Positions 12,763 through 25,800 of a DNA stretch of 64,000 nt are shown piece by piece. Under the pieces are notes generated by a model, which saw nothing but the letters and a program-made list of their open reading frames with translations, made no database searches and had not been told where the DNA came from. Position 1 is the first letter of the stretch, and each line of letters starts with the position of its first letter. The stretch spans positions 434,001 to 498,000 of the forward strand of contig JARHVA010007808.1 in assembly GCA_037957365.1 (NCBI GenBank), written 5' to 3'. A program made the translations under genes and the position numbers. The DNA comes from Torreya grandis (lineage: Eukaryota; Streptophyta; Pinopsida; Cupressales; Taxaceae).

Positions 12763-14153
12763 TTATACTTATCTTTGGGTTTATTTCTTGTTTCAAGCCT
12801 TCATATAGGTGTATTATAGTGAAAATTTCATTTCTTACACTTTCTCCTTCTCTTCTCTCTTAAAATGAAAAATTCAACATTTTATTTTCTCTTTAAAAGC
12901 ATTAAACTAAAATTTTCTTTCTTTTCTCTTTGCCTTTAAAAGCAATTTGTCTTTTTTATTACAAGTTAAAAATAATCTCTTCTTTAATTCTTCTTACATG
13001 CACATTAGGATAGTAAATTTCATTCTCTACTGCTATTTCATCTTTTTTTGCATTCAAATCTAAACATTTCAGATTTGGGTCTAAAACTTAATGCATTTCA
13101 TTATTTGCTCACTGCATATTAGCTCACCTAGTTAATTACAAAGCATTTTGAATAAATTTTAGCACACCTATGTCACACAACCAAATCACATCCACAAAAA
13201 CAAACATCTAAACTCACCTAAGAAAAGGCCCATCAATATTTCATCACCTGGTGGATCACCTTACCCTACCTAGCTATCATACTTAGATTTCACAACCAAG
13301 GGGAGAACCCACTCCATTCTCTGGTAGAGTGTAAACTCTAGATAGAAGGTATATTTTGGCTAAGTGGCCTAGCTTGGATCTGGGTCCATGAAGTGCATAG
13401 AGAAAGCTCTTATAATAAGCCATGTACTTGGTCTAACATAGATTTCCTCTTGAGCACTAAAACTAACCTCAAACTAGCTCTAGATTGATTTCTAGTACCT
13501 TTGATAACCAAATTCTCTTTTCACTATCTGATTAAGGCATAAGCCAACACAAGACTAAAAATTATCTCTAAGACTTAGTATTTTCTATCCATATGTTATT
13601 TTTCTAATTTTCATAAGCCTTCTATATTTTGGAGTTAGTAAGGACATTTTTATATTGATTCACAAAATCAATACTATTTCTAATACTTAGTTTATATAAC
13701 CTATTATCTCAGGTTTTCTGAGTGTTCTTCTTTCTTACACAGACCTCTTACATCCACTGTTTTACCTAGTTTTAACTTTTGGTTTTTTAAACATTAAATT
13801 TTTCATCTCCCAGGATATCATAGTGACCAACATCAGTTAACTCTACTGGCATCAATATATTTTACCTACCGACATCAATTAATCAATTGACATTGACAAA
13901 CTTTTTCTATCGACATTGGTCAAGTGACTGACATTGGTGACTATGTAATTTTCATCTACTTCAAAATAACAAGCTAAAATAACCCACTTACCTACACTCA
14001 AACTTAGTTTTTCCTTATTCTATCACTAATACATGGTAGTAAAACTATTTATAATTCCACTTGCATGTACTGACGTGAGCTCAAGCCAAAATTCTTGTAA
14101 ATTATGCAAGCTAGAAACCACTTTCACCTTCCCCTCTCACTGTTGATTCTATC
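12763..14153 (+). other. Leader region of element B
   Basis: 1.4 kb between the PBS and the gag start, without a supported frame. It contains a cluster of GACATC/GACATT-type motifs at 13815-13945 like those in the LTR. Confidence 0.7.
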
Positions 14154-17100
14154 ATGGAGCATAATTCAAATATAGAGCATACTCCTAACCCTAACCAAAT
14201 TCCCATTATGCCTGAGGGAGATCAAGATTTTGCTAAATTTCTTGATTATAATTTGGCATCCCTTCAACATTACCTTACTATGAACCAAACCCATATTTCT
14301 TTGGGTGACCCAATCTATGGTATGCTAGCCTCTCTAATGGAGACAACTTCAATTTTAGTTACCTCCACTATTTTCCCCATGGTTACCCAAACCACCACTT
14401 CGATGAGTAACCCAACTATAAACAATGTCCAAAGTTTAGCATCACCAACTACCCAATCCCACGTAAACCCTAGTGTGACTTCCCTCCTTTCACAACCACA
14501 ACCAATTTAGTCAAGTCTTACCCCATTTTAAAATTTAGTGGTACCTATTCTATCTATCCTCATGCCTATAATTACCTGAGTTATGACTCACCCTTCATCT
14601 AGTCTAACCATGCCAATAATCCAACCTATAATTACAACAACCAACCAAGGCATAGTCTCCAACCTAATAGGACACACCCCTTTTCTTTCTACACCCTAGC
14701 CTATTACTCATTATCCTTATGTTATCCCAACACAACCTTAGAAAGCTATGTCATATGCTCCCTCTACTTCCTATCAGGTTCCCTATAATTTAGGAGGTAT
14801 CCCCCAAACTAAACCCTCTCTAGACCTCATTAAGATGCTAATGGATAAGATGTATAATCTAGAGACATTAATTTTTGGTTTAAAAAATGTGCTATATTAT
14901 GATTAGATATGAAACGAATCCATCCATCCTTCTTTACCTATTCACCCTTATCAAAACCAATGGGAACTCCATAAATTTACTCATTAATAGTGTAAAAAGG
15001 ACCCAAAATAGCACTTATGAGCATTTAGAGATGCTTGTTATTTAATAAAGCATGATGATGCATTACTACTTCACACTTTCCCTATGTCTCTTTCAGGTGC
15101 TACCTTGGATTGGTATAGCTCTATACATCAGCACTCCCTTTTCTCATTTACCCAACTTGCACAAATATTCCTCAACCATTTCTCTATTAACATTTCTAAG
15201 AAGGTTTCTATAACAGACCTTTATTCTATCAGATAATTTGATGATGAGTCTATTTTAGATTTTGTCACTCATTAGAGAATCTTGATCAATCAACTCTCCT
15301 TCTCCTTACCCCAACCTAAACTTATTGATCTCTTCTCAAGGGCATGTGCTAAGCACATCTCATCCACACTTAAGGTATAAACTTTTTGCACATTTGATGA
15401 GGCCTTTACAATGGCATAAAAACTTGAGATTCACGTTATAGATGAAGGCAAAGTTAAGTTACATAGTAAAAATTCCAATTCCAAATAAAATGACTCCTCT
15501 TCTAAAGCTTTCCCTTTAAACCAAAAATCTAAAGGATCTACCAATGTGGTGGTCATTAAGTTAGCTTATTCCACAACCACAAACCAATAAAATTCCTTGA
15601 CTTCCTAAAATTTGACCAAGCAATTCCAACAATGGTATGAACAAAGATAATACACTCCCATTGGGGAGCCATATACATCCATCTTGGAGAAACTATTGTA
15701 AAAAGGTGTCATAACCCTTCCTTAGATCAAATCTCCTATACAGTTTAACCCCTCCCATCCTATTCCAACTTGGTATAAGGAAGATGAGTTTTGAGGTTAC
15801 CATCGAGTCAAAGGCCACAATTCTAATAGCTGTAAGACACTCAAGAACATTATTCAAGACATGCTTGATAGAGGTGATCTCATCTTGGATAATCCTAATA
15901 CACCCCCATATCAAAGTATGAATGTGTTCAAACACCCTTTTCATAACCATTCATTAAATTAAAATATTTTTCAAACCACAACTAACTCAAGTGATCATAA
16001 TATCCATATGGTTAATATGGTCTTTCCTTTACCTCTAGTTCAACCTTCCCCTTAACAGGAGACACCCATTTCATTGACTCCTCCCCCACATTCAGTGGCA
16101 TTTATTTTGCTCATTCTTCCTCCTCAAGGAGAAGAACCTATTTCATCCATTCCACTCCCTTATGAGTAAGGGCCTCCTTTACCACTTATTTTTCCACTTG
16201 AGGAGCCTGTAATGCTAGTTCTTTTTGCACCAATATTACCTATCCTCTTACCACTTAAATATCACACCCTACCCATTCTTCAACCACATGTTGAAGGAAA
16301 AAACATTATTATATTATACCCTCTTGAGGAACCTTCTTCACCTACCTCTAATCCACCTATAGAGAGTAGTACCCCATCCAATCCACCTTTGCACGTAGAG
16401 GAATAAATATTATCTACTCCCTTAATAGATGAGAGACATATTTTGCCTACTCCAATTGTACCACTCTTGCCCCTTATTTTACCTATGGAGGATCACACTT
16501 TACCTATGCCCCACCCACATGTTGAGGAAGCCTTAATACCTATGATTTACCCTCTTGAGCAACCTTCTTCACCTACCTTTCCTCCACCCATGGTAGACTA
16601 TGTCTCTTCTCCCATCTTTGTTAAAGAGGACCCCATTACAATTCTTTATCATATTTGGCCTGAAGTAGCAGAAACCAATAATTTCCCTCTTTCCCAAATA
16701 CCTTATCCTTCTATAGACACAATCATAAGGCCTACATCAACTTCATCTAAACCCTTCTCGCATTTGGTGAAAAGTCTAGAATTTCTTGACTCCATGAAGC
16801 TAGACCATGTGGCATTTTAGGACTGTCTTAAAACTCTTTATCCAACATAATGAATGTCAACCTTTACCACCAACCCTCTCACTACCCTTTATGCCAAGGT
16901 CTTTAAAAAATCTAAAGACTATTCACCAAAATCACCTAAAGTTCAACCATCTATGTCAAAACACTCACCCTCACAGTAATCTACCACATTAAAGCAGATT
17001 AGGCCCTTAGGAATATACCTCATCTCTAATTTAATTCATCCAGAGGTGAAATTAGATTTAACTCCTCAACCACAAGTTGGAGTTTTATATCCTAAATTAT

Positions 17101-17745
17101 AGAAGAATGTTAAGATTCCTAGATCTCATTGATCCATTGTTCAACCCTCAAATTTACCATTCATTTTGGGACCACACCCCTCTACTTTAGTTAGAATATT
17201 GCCAAACCAAGCAAAACAAAAGGTTAATTTACCTCCACTCTTGCCTTTGCCATCTAGTAGGCCTTTCACATTTGAAACTGAGAAAGTGATATCAAAGCAC
17301 ATAACTCTACCATCCCCAAATAAAGCACCATGTAAAATTACCTTTTATACATCAAAATAAAAAAAGGTGTCCACTCCTATTAGCATAACAAGTGCAAGCC
17401 CACTTGCTGGCTCTCAGAGCTTTTTCCTACGTCAGTTATTATAATCATCCATAATAAATATTCCCCCCATTAAGCCTTATAGTCTTATTAGAATGAATCC
17501 ATCTTGGTTTAATGATAGATAAGTGTGTTTATATCATCATTCACCTGGATATGATACTGAGAGTTATAAAGCCCTCACAGAAGTCATTCAATAACACTTT
17601 GATGTTGACACTCTCTCCAATGATACTCTTGTTAACCTTCTTGTTATTCCACCTTTGGCATCCATAGTGCCTCCTACTATTCTACCTAAATTCAAACTTA
17701 AATATGTGGTCATAACCCCTTTACCACCTCTTCACCTACATTTTA
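14154..17745 (+). pseudogene. gag: gag of element B
   Basis: The frame starts at ATG 14154 and stays in one phase to about 17745, interrupted by some 30 stops, mostly TAA/TAG. The retrotransposon gag core lies at about 14960-15430: AFRDACYLIKHDDALLLH, then GATLDWYSSI and TQLAQIFLNHF, the usual pattern of Tat-type Gag. A segment YHRVKGHNSNSCKTLKNII near 15800 matches the CxFHRxxGHxTxxC motif that follows the Gag core in this group, with the first Cys lost. It is followed by a long Pro-rich region (about 16050-16700) with near-repeats of PHVEE and LPLEEPSSPT-type words, so the C-terminal half seems built from internal duplication. Gag would form the particle. The frame is not functional now. 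Confidence 0.88.
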
Positions 17746-19200
17746 GATCAACATAGTTAATGTGGCTACATGGTCACAAAACCAAAAATATAAAGCTAAG
17801 GAAAAGATCATTGCTACTTGGGCTCATCGCTTCAATAAATATACTCTTCCTCCTAATCCTAAGATTTCCATCTTGGGCATCCTTAAAACAATATCTTCAA
17901 ATGTTATTCAAAGCTCAATGGTGAAATAGCTTCACCAAACTCCTATGAAAATGTCTTTATATGAGTTAATTAAAAACTCATCCCAACACCATCAAGATTT
18001 GAATAGTTCCTTGCAAGTGATTGAGGTACAATCAAATGATCCCTAACCTCTAGTAGCTTTAGTCAACTCCCTTATTTCTATCTCCCTTATTTATTTTAGT
18101 GATTTAAAATTTCCACTTCAACACCCTGAAGATCAAGATTCTACCCTTTTTATTACCACATATATTGATCAAACTCATGTCAAGAGAGTCATGATCAATG
18201 GGGGATCTAGTATTAATATTATTTCCACCCATTCCTACAAACAACTATCCCTTCTCAATAATTGCATGTCTCAAATAGATATAGTACTCCACTCATTTAA
18301 TGATACCATAACTACTATAGTGGGCACTATTGTCTTACATATCCATGTAGGTCCCCACACTATTCTTGAGCTCTTTTATTTTGTGGAAGGAGAGTTATAA
18401 TATAACATACTACTTAGATGTCCTTGGATATGTGCTATGTCATGTGTACCCTTAGCTTTGCACCATTGTGTCAAGTTTGAACATGATGGATAAGTACATG
18501 TTATACCTATTGACCCACCTCCATTTAAAACATGCAACATGGCTTATAGTCCTAATGATCTTCTCATTTTAGTGAAAAAATCATCTTCCTCACATGATAC
18601 TTCTAAAGCTTCCATAAGGTCTAATCCCCTGGTTACACAGATACTAGCAACACAAATTCCTAATAAGGATCCCATGAAGGAACCTTTTCAATGTTTATCA
18701 CTCAATGAATATCATTTATTGACACTCAACATGTTCTAACTCCAAAAGAGTATGGAAGGCTTCACATGCACCCAAATTATGATCCCTGAATTGGGATGGC
18801 CATCCCTTATGGCCCCCCTAACCTTTGAACTAATTTCACATATGGGGGAATTCATTAGGCTCCCACTGTCAGCAATCCATCTTCTTCACCACAACCATTT
18901 ACCTGTGACTTCTCTTTATTGAGTAACCCTAGATATACTCACACCTATCTCTATAGGTGTGCCTAGAAAGAATTTGGTTTGGGTCATTAAAAATAAGGTG
19001 TCCATACACCTATTGAATATCCCACTAACTAAACCATTGAAAATTCCAAAAAGAGGCATGGGGTGGGATATGATGAACCAAATAAACTCATTAAAAATTC
19101 CCATGTACCAATTATCAAAGAACCAATCTCTCCTTTCCCACCTTCTCCTCCACTATCACCTACCAAATCAGAGGTATCTATACCTCCTAAATTTTTTTCA
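17746..19200 (+). pseudogene. pol: Protease region of element B
   Basis: A new plus-strand phase relative to gag. Near 18170-18240 the retropepsin core reads VKRVMINGGSSINIIS. The family has D-G-G-S-S-x-N, so the catalytic Asp codon GAT is AAT (Asn) here. About 65 residues later YNILLRCPWICAM fits the conserved YNxLLGRPW segment downstream of the protease in Tat polyproteins. The rest (18540-19200) is linker between protease and RT, with several stops. The aspartic protease would cut the polyprotein; this copy could not. Confidence 0.82.
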
Positions 19201-20480
19201 ATAAATGCCATCCATTTAGGGCCTCTCACCTATCATTAGGGTAAGGAAACAAGGTCCCTTCCTCTCATTGATCTTAAAATAATTGATGAAGACTCTCCCA
19301 CTATTAACACTATCCAATGTCAAGATGATGAAATAATTCTCACACATATATGGGTGCAGATGATTCCTATATCCAATAATCACTCCCATACAAAACATAA
19401 GCTATGTTAAATGAATCAACCACTGACATCAACCTACCATCTCATGATAACCCTCGTATCTTCAAGATTGGCCAATCTTTAGATTCTTCTAGGTAAGCTG
19501 ATTATGCCACATTTCTTAATGACCATAACAAATCCTTCACTTGGTCTTATAATGACATGCCTGGTATTAACCCCTCTATTATCACACATAACATTATCAC
19601 CAATTGAGATGCTAAACCTGTTAAGCTAAAGCTTTACAAGATGTACCCTCATATTACTCTCTTTGTCAAAGAAGAGTTATAACACCTCCTTTCTATTAAC
19701 TTTAACCAACCCATTAACTACTTGCAATGGATTTCCAATTTTGTTCCTATAATAAAATTGACTAGGGGAATCTACATTTGCACCTACTATCATGATTTAA
19801 ACCTTGCTTGTCCAAAATATGACTTCCCATTGCCAAGTATTGACCAACTTGTTGATCGAACAACTGACCATGAGATGTTATCACTTATGGATGGGTTCTC
19901 TAGATATAATCAAATCTTGTTTGTTCTTGAAGATCAACATAGACAACCTTCATTACCCCATGAGGGACTTTCTATTATTGAGTATGTATTTTGGCCTAAA
20001 GAATGTTGGTGCCACTTATCAATGCACTATGACTTACATTTTCCATGATCTCCTAAACAAAATTATGTAAGATTACATGAATGACTTACTTGGTAATTCT
20101 AAACTTCATCAAGACCACTTGAAAATTCTCAAAACCATATATACTTGTCTCCTCCAATATAACATTCAACTGAACCCTAAGAAATTTGTCTTTGGAGAAC
20201 TTTTTGATAAACTCTTAGGTTTTATCATTTCTCTCCATGGTATTGAGTTTGATCCTACTAAGGTTAGATCAATCCTAGAGATGCCTCTAACTACTAATAT
20301 CAAACAACTTTGTAGCCTACAAGGTAGAATTTAGTCAATTCACCACTTCATTCCCTAGTTATCAGATCATTTCCAACCCTTTCACCATCTCCTCAAAAAG
20401 GATGTCTCCTTCCATTGGAATATAGATTTCCAAGAAGATTTTGATGCACTTAAATAATATCTCCTTTCCCCACTAGTTCT
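19200..20480 (+). pseudogene. pol: Reverse transcriptase of element B
   Basis: Motifs in order: FTWSYNDMPGI (near 19540), WISNFVPI (19730), HDLNLACPKYDFPLPSIDQL (19792), MLSLMDGFSRYNQI (19875), then after a phase change the region around FGLKNVGATYQ (19997), and DYMNDLLGNSK at 20071-20103. The last motif is the RT active site, normally YxDD. Here the codon at 20080-20082 is AAT, giving YMND. The thumb follows with NPKKFVFGELFDKLLGFI (20173) and SLQGRI (20317). The order and wording are typical for Tat. At least one frameshift and several TAR stops are present. Confidence 0.92.
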
Positions 20481-20900
20481 TATTCCACCTAAGGAAAATT
20501 AGCCTTTCTACCTATATATCTCTATAACAGATCATTCTCTAGGTGTTATGATTTCACATCGAGATGACCAACATCAAGAGAAGGTGATTTAATACATTAG
20601 ACACACACTTATTGATTATGAGACTCAATATACCCATACAAAAAAACTTTTCCTTTCATTGGTCTTTTCCACCTCCAACCTTCACCATTACCTCCTAAAT
20701 CACAAAACCTATGTGGTCACCCATATTGATCCCCTCAAATACATGCATTTAAAGCCATATCATAACCAATGTGTAGCTAGGTGGCTCATACTTATTGATG
20801 AATTTGACTTAGAATTTATTCAAAAAAAATTTATTAAGGCGAAAACAATCATTGACCAGTTAGTTGCTGCCCCTTTACCTGACAATCAACCTTCAAACCT
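20481..20900 (+). pseudogene. pol: RNase H (gypsy type) of element B
   Basis: Follows the RT: FYLYISITDHSLGVMIS (about 20509), then YETQYTHTKKLFLSLVFSTS and LRHYLL-like LHHYLLNHKTYVVTHIDPLKY (20680-20745), and WLILIDEFDLEFI (20782). These are the segments seen in the standard Ty3-gypsy RNase H and its C-terminal end. It would degrade the RNA of the hybrid. A second RNase H follows directly. Confidence 0.88.
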
Positions 20901-20929
20901 CAAATTCCTTAATGAATCCATTACAATTC

Positions 20930-21330
20930 TCTCCACCAATGACATCTCATATCAAATGATGATGTTCTTAAATAGATCTAAATGTCAATATGGTGGGGGT
21001 GTGGGGGTCATTATTATACCTCTAGATGGAAAATGTATGCCTTTATCATTTAAACTAGATTTTGAATGCACTAATAATATGGCTGAATATGAGGCTTTGA
21101 TTCTAAGACTTCAAATAGCTCTCTTCTTGGGTATCAAATCCATAACCATTTTTTGTGATTCTTAGCTAGTGGTTAATCAGGTTAATGGTTCCTACCTATG
21201 CAAAAATGAAATTTTATAGTGGTATAAACATCATGTAGATATGCTATTAGAATCATTTGACTCTTATCTCTTAAAAATTGTTCCTCAGTCTACAAACAAG
21301 TTTGCTAACATGATGGCTTCACTTGATTCA
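20930..21330 (+). pseudogene. pol: Second, archaeal-type RNase H (aRNH) of element B
   Basis: Reads GGGVGVIIIPLDGKCMPLSF, then CTNNMAEYEALILRLQIAL (21070), ITIFCDS followed by TAG at the Gln of the usual DSQLVVNQV (21160-21180), and FANMMASLDS for the terminal A-D-x-L-A-x-L segment. The E in AEYEAL and D in CDS are kept. The presence of this extra domain after the first RNase H is characteristic of the Tat/Ogre group. Confidence 0.9.
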
Positions 21331-21429
21331 CACATACCCTCTTCATACTCTTCTTTGAGAATCTATGTCACCATGCATTGCTTAACATTAGCCTCCTATG
21401 TATTATCTAACATCATCTTTGTTGAAAAT

Positions 21430-22695
21430 GTAATAGCTAACCACCATGACTTATGGTACAAACAACTCATAGATTACCTTTCCTTTTCTATTACCCCCTA
21501 TGATCTTTCCAATAATGGGAAATGTGCCTTCATAAAATGTCCCACTCATTACACTATGCTAGGGGGACTTCTCTATAAGTGACATTTTGATGGTCTTCTC
21601 CTTAGATGCCTCACTAGTAATAATACTCCCTTCACCATTAAAAATTTTCATGATGGGATTTATGGTGGGAATTTCAATGGTCACACAATTTCCAAGCATA
21701 TCCTTCAACTTGGCTACTATTAGCCCACACTTCATCAAGACTATGTTAATTATGTTCAACATTACATCAAGTTTCAATAACATGCTAACCTCCTTCACAT
21801 TCCAACTCATGCATTACAAGTCACCAAATAATTTTGGCCCTTCTCCCAATGGGACTTAGATCTAATCAAGGAGATTAACCCTCATTCCTCCCTTCATCAT
21901 TGTTCTATTATAACTACCACTGAATAGTTTACCAAGTGGGTCAAGGCTATCCCTCTCATCTCCACTAAAGCTAACAAAATTGTTGACTTTATCAACCATC
22001 ACATCATCTATCATTTTGGTGTCTCTCATAAAATTATAACAGATAACAACAAATCTTTCAAAAACAAGATTGTTCAAAGTCTTTGTGATACATTTGGAAT
22101 CAAATTAAGCTTCTTATCACCATACTATCCATAAGCTAATGGATAGGTAGAAGCTTCTAACAAAAAATTGAAAAAAATTCTCATGAAGGTAGTCAATGAT
22201 ATAGGAAAAGATTGGCACATGCACATTCCTTTTGATTTATGGGCTTACCACACTAGCATTTGAACCCCTATTGGTGCTACACCTTTTTCCTTGGTATATG
22301 GGACACAGGTTATTTTTCCTCTTGAATTCTAGATTCCTTCTCTTCGTATTTCTCTACAAGACATACTTACTAATGATGAATTTTACCAAGAATGTTTGGC
22401 TCAACTTGAATTGCTTGATGAGTGTCATCTCAGATCCCTCAACCACCTCCAAATCTATCAAGAGCATATCAAATGAGCTTATAAAAAAAAAACTCAAAGA
22501 GTGAAATTTCAATGTAGGATATCTCATCTTAAAATAAAATCAACATGTAAGAAACATGGAGAAAATCAAATGGGGTAAGTTTGATCCTAATTATCTTTGA
22601 CCTTATATCATAACTCATAAGTATAGCTTAGGGACTTATCTCTTGTCTTCTCTTGAAGGAAGGCTAGAGCCTGAGCCTTTAAATGCCTTACACAT
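21430..22695 (+). pseudogene. pol: Integrase of element B
   Basis: The HHCC region keeps both His (FHDGIYGGNFNGH, about 21648), but the Cys pair is lost (YIKF where C-x-x-C is expected). Catalytic core: WDLDLIKEI (21850, first Asp), KIITDNNKSFKN (22033, second Asp) and SPYYP then ANG and VEASNKKLKK (22120-22170, Glu) with TAA and TAG at Gln positions. PIGATPFSLVYGTQ (22267) is also typical. The C-terminal part near 22560-22690 (KWGKFDPNYL...PYIITHKYSLGTYLL...EPLNALH) resembles the usual integrase tail of this group. Integrase would insert the cDNA; this copy is dead. Confidence 0.9.
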
Positions 22696-22965
22696 ATGAC
22701 CATTCTTTTTTTAAACAAGCATCGCTTCACTTCATGTTTAACTCAAGCTCATCTCTTGAGCATCCCTATTACATTCATTTCCCTTCCTCTACACCCTTAC
22801 TCCTATACACTTAGTTAACTTATGTAGTGGTATGGTTTTTCTCTCAAAGTGGAAAATTACTAAGCCTCTATAGTCTTGTCCATGACTAAAAGCATAAAAA
22901 AAGTAAAAAAAAATAAATGGGATATGTGACAAGTTATAAAATCTCAAGTCATGCTTCTTAATGTA

Positions 22966-23095
22966 GACTGCTCCCTTGAAGGACAGCTACGTAACTTCCC
23001 TTTGCTACTATCAATAGACTGCTCCTTTAAAGGATAACTATTTAAAATTAAAAATGAATGCTTAGACCACTCCCTTGAAGGATGGCTAAGCTAAG
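22966..23095 (+). repeat. Three copies of an AGACTGCTCCCTTGAAGGA unit
   Basis: Copies start near 22966, 23026 and 23074, with spacers of about 20-35 bases. Each reads AGACyrCTCCyTtrAAGGA followed by TxrCTA. Spaced repeats in the 3' region are common in Tat/Ogre elements. Confidence 0.8.
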
Positions 23096-23604
23096 ATTTT
23101 TTCTTAAAGGTAAATACAAATAAAAAAGGCTTCTCACATTAATCATCTTTATATGACCTTAACCCATACAAAATCCCATTATAGGCTTCCTGTATTCATC
23201 AACTTACACACAAAAAAAAAGAAGAAGCTTTAAGTCACGGACTTGCCTATGGTAGCTCTCAAGTCACCCATAGTAGGGGCATATCATCCCTACTTCATAG
23301 GTTATGCTACCCAAACATTTTCCCTCACTTTACCCTTTTTTCCTCATATTATTTCAAGGGACTATGAAGCTCACTTAATATAAGGTAAACATGATGCTTC
23401 TCTAATAAACACAATGGTTCAAAGATATACAGCATGAAAGAGGCTCATTTTCCTGAGCCTATTTATGTTTTGATTACAGTCTTTATCGATGCATGAGCAT
23501 CCTACCTCTTTATTTTTCCATCCAGGTCACATGTCGATCTCTCTATTGAGATGAAGAAATAATGTCATACCAACACTATCAAAGCCTAATCTATTTATTT
23601 TATG

Positions 23605-23755
23605 CATACACCTTCAAAAATATGGAAAAATGTTGAAATAAACTAACATAACCAATTTATTCATTTTAAGCATACACCATCACAAAATATGTAAAAACAT
23701 TAAGATGAAACTAACAAACTAACTATGCATATACCATCACATATATGGGAAAGGC
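23605..23755 (+). repeat. Imperfect tandem repeat around GCATACACC
   Basis: Three diverged units, each with GCATAyACCwTCAcaaATATG, a GwAAAwgtT-like stretch, and AACTAACA-type sequence. Units begin near 23605, 23660 and 23727. Confidence 0.65.
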
Positions 23756-23893
23756 TAGTTTAACTCAACTAATATGATCAGCATTAACATCAAATTAACA
23801 TAGCATAAAATTATCATCTAAATAATCATCATCATCTATCACAATATATACATCTCAAAATAAAAATAAATGAACATCTCATGTGTGTATATA

Positions 23894-23915
23894 TGTGTGT
23901 GTGTGTGTGTGTGTG
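23894..23915. repeat. (TG)11 microsatellite
   Basis: Eleven TG units, preceded by an alternating TGTGTGTATATA stretch, in the 3' region of element B. Confidence 0.9.
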
Positions 23916-24039
23916 CTCAAAATACATGTCCATAACTACATCATCATAATCTCATCTCTCTCTCTCAAAATATACATCTCGCATATTTAGCTCACAGGCT
24001 AGTATATATATAACATATATAACCAAAAAGGCAAACTCT

Positions 24040-25760
24040 AATAGTCAGGGTCCTTGAGGCTCTCTGCATGGTCATGAGGAAGTAGTGTCATCACCACTCT
24101 CTACCCATCTATGTCTACATGATCTAAAAGCTATGGCATGTGACATAAACCTCTCCTACTCTCTAAACTTTGAATATCTCTAAATCTATAGAAAATCCCC
24201 CTCTTGTAATATGCAATTTTGTCTAGGGTGATCTTATATCTTGTTAGAGATATAGTCTATGGTAGTCCCATAGAACCTAATGATGGCCCAACCTGTACTG
24301 GTCCTTACGGTGATGGAGGAGGAGGACCAGCCTAATTTGTTATTCTTAGGTTATCCCTCTCTATTATCACTCTAATTACTTGACCCTATAAGACTCTGAC
24401 TTAGCCCTATAGTGTTGTAACCTAGCCTTGTAATGCCCCAACCTAACCCTACAACATTACCACATGCCCCTATAAAGCTAATACCTATGACTGGGTTGTA
24501 TCTCTATCCTACACTACTACATCTCAAGCTTGCAATACTATATCCCTCTCTCTCACCAACCCTTATAAATCTAGTCATAGACTCTTGACCTCCACCATGG
24601 GATGTAAACCTACCCACCAAGTTGTATACACTATTGTGCACCTTAGATCTCTAATACCTAGCCTTGCTGGTAGCTCTTCAAAATCTAACCCATCTATCTC
24701 ATGGGGCAATGGCAAGGGTTCCCCTATGTCATCCCTCCTATATTGAGGGAAAGTAGGAGGAATGTCCTATAGTAGACCAAACTAACTCTTGGCCCATGTC
24801 ATGGGTACCATCTTTAACTCACCAACTCATCTCCCCTTGACCCATAGTGAACTCTACAAACTAACAAACTACTATGCCTATCCTCTAAAAATTAAGTATG
24901 TCGAGTAAGGACTCTATAAAATATCATTAGGGATCAAACCCTCAATCATGCACCTATAATAAGCAATGCCATGCATTACACCATCCACTCAAGTATATGT
25001 CATTCCCTCTCTCCACTATCTAAAACCAACCTTGAAGCTAGCTATAATCATGGTAGGTAACCCCAATGGTCATGTCACCATGATGTGCTAATATGCCCAA
25101 TAGTGTAGTAGATGGCTGACACACAAACTATATCATCATCATAGTCTCAAAACCCAAAAATCTTTATATAATTATGCTAAAAATATTGGACTCCATGCAA
25201 AAATAATCTACTATTCAACAATCTATGAAAGTACACCTATCAATGCAATCATAAATCTACCACTATTTGCATCTAGTAATGCATACACCCTGATCTTAAT
25301 CATCATCAAGATGCTTAGTTGATGTTTCTCCTCATCATCCATGTACAGTGGCTCATAGGTGAAGCTCATAAAATGATAAGTCACCTCGCTAATATGCTCA
25401 CCATACAAGGCCACCATGTGGATATCATGATCCTCTCTCAAGCATATGAAGAGGTCCTCACCTTGGAGTGCTAGCCATAAAATCCTATAGACATCCACTT
25501 GAGTCACTATCAACTCTCTGGTCAGTAGATAGAAGGTGTTGGTGGTGTGATCCCACCTCTCAATCAATTCTATCATAAAGGACACATCCCAGGTGACTTA
25601 ATATACTATCATACTTTTCCTAACCCCAGAGCTTCCATGTGCTCCCACTCATCTAGAGTGACATCCCTCTTCATATGTGTCAAAAGCCTTGATAGATGAT
25701 CTTGTAATGTCAACTCCATCCTTGCATGTATCCATACACACACAACTCAATCCACATACT
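24040..25760 (-). pseudogene. Antisense plant mobile domain (PMD) pseudogene in element B
   Basis: On the minus strand, opposite to the element. The clearest part (25223-25585) reads IELIERWDHTTNTFYLL followed by ELIVTQVDVYRILWLAL, matching the PMD core in which an ERW...T-x-T-F segment is followed by E.TxTLxDV..LLGL. After one stop, WSPIFLA and LLHYWAYEHI fit the middle of the domain. Further on, a segment reading stop-FGLL-stop-DIPP (24745-24784) fits the conserved R-Q-F-G-x-x-Q-x-IP of PMD proteins; both stops are TAG at Gln positions. A Pro/Leu-rich end (EPLPLPHEIDGLDFEELPARL) follows. The N-terminal part (25586-25760) is in another phase. PMD proteins of the MAIN/MAIL type are plant nuclear proteins and are also carried by transposons. 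This copy is broken by many stops. Confidence 0.75.
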
Positions 25761-25800
25761 TTATAATATACTCTATCACCACCTTATTCCCTTCTCTTTT

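Larger units (their letters stand above)
22700..24040. other. 3' untranslated region of element B, first part
   Basis: No coding frame. It contains three spaced copies of an approximately 25-base unit (22966-23095), three copies of a unit of about 60 bases (23605-23755), and a TG microsatellite (23894-23915). Confidence 0.7.

Noticed and set aside
23881..23966. TG and TC runs as a CRISPR-like or regulatory array
   Set aside because: Simple microsatellites without spacer structure.
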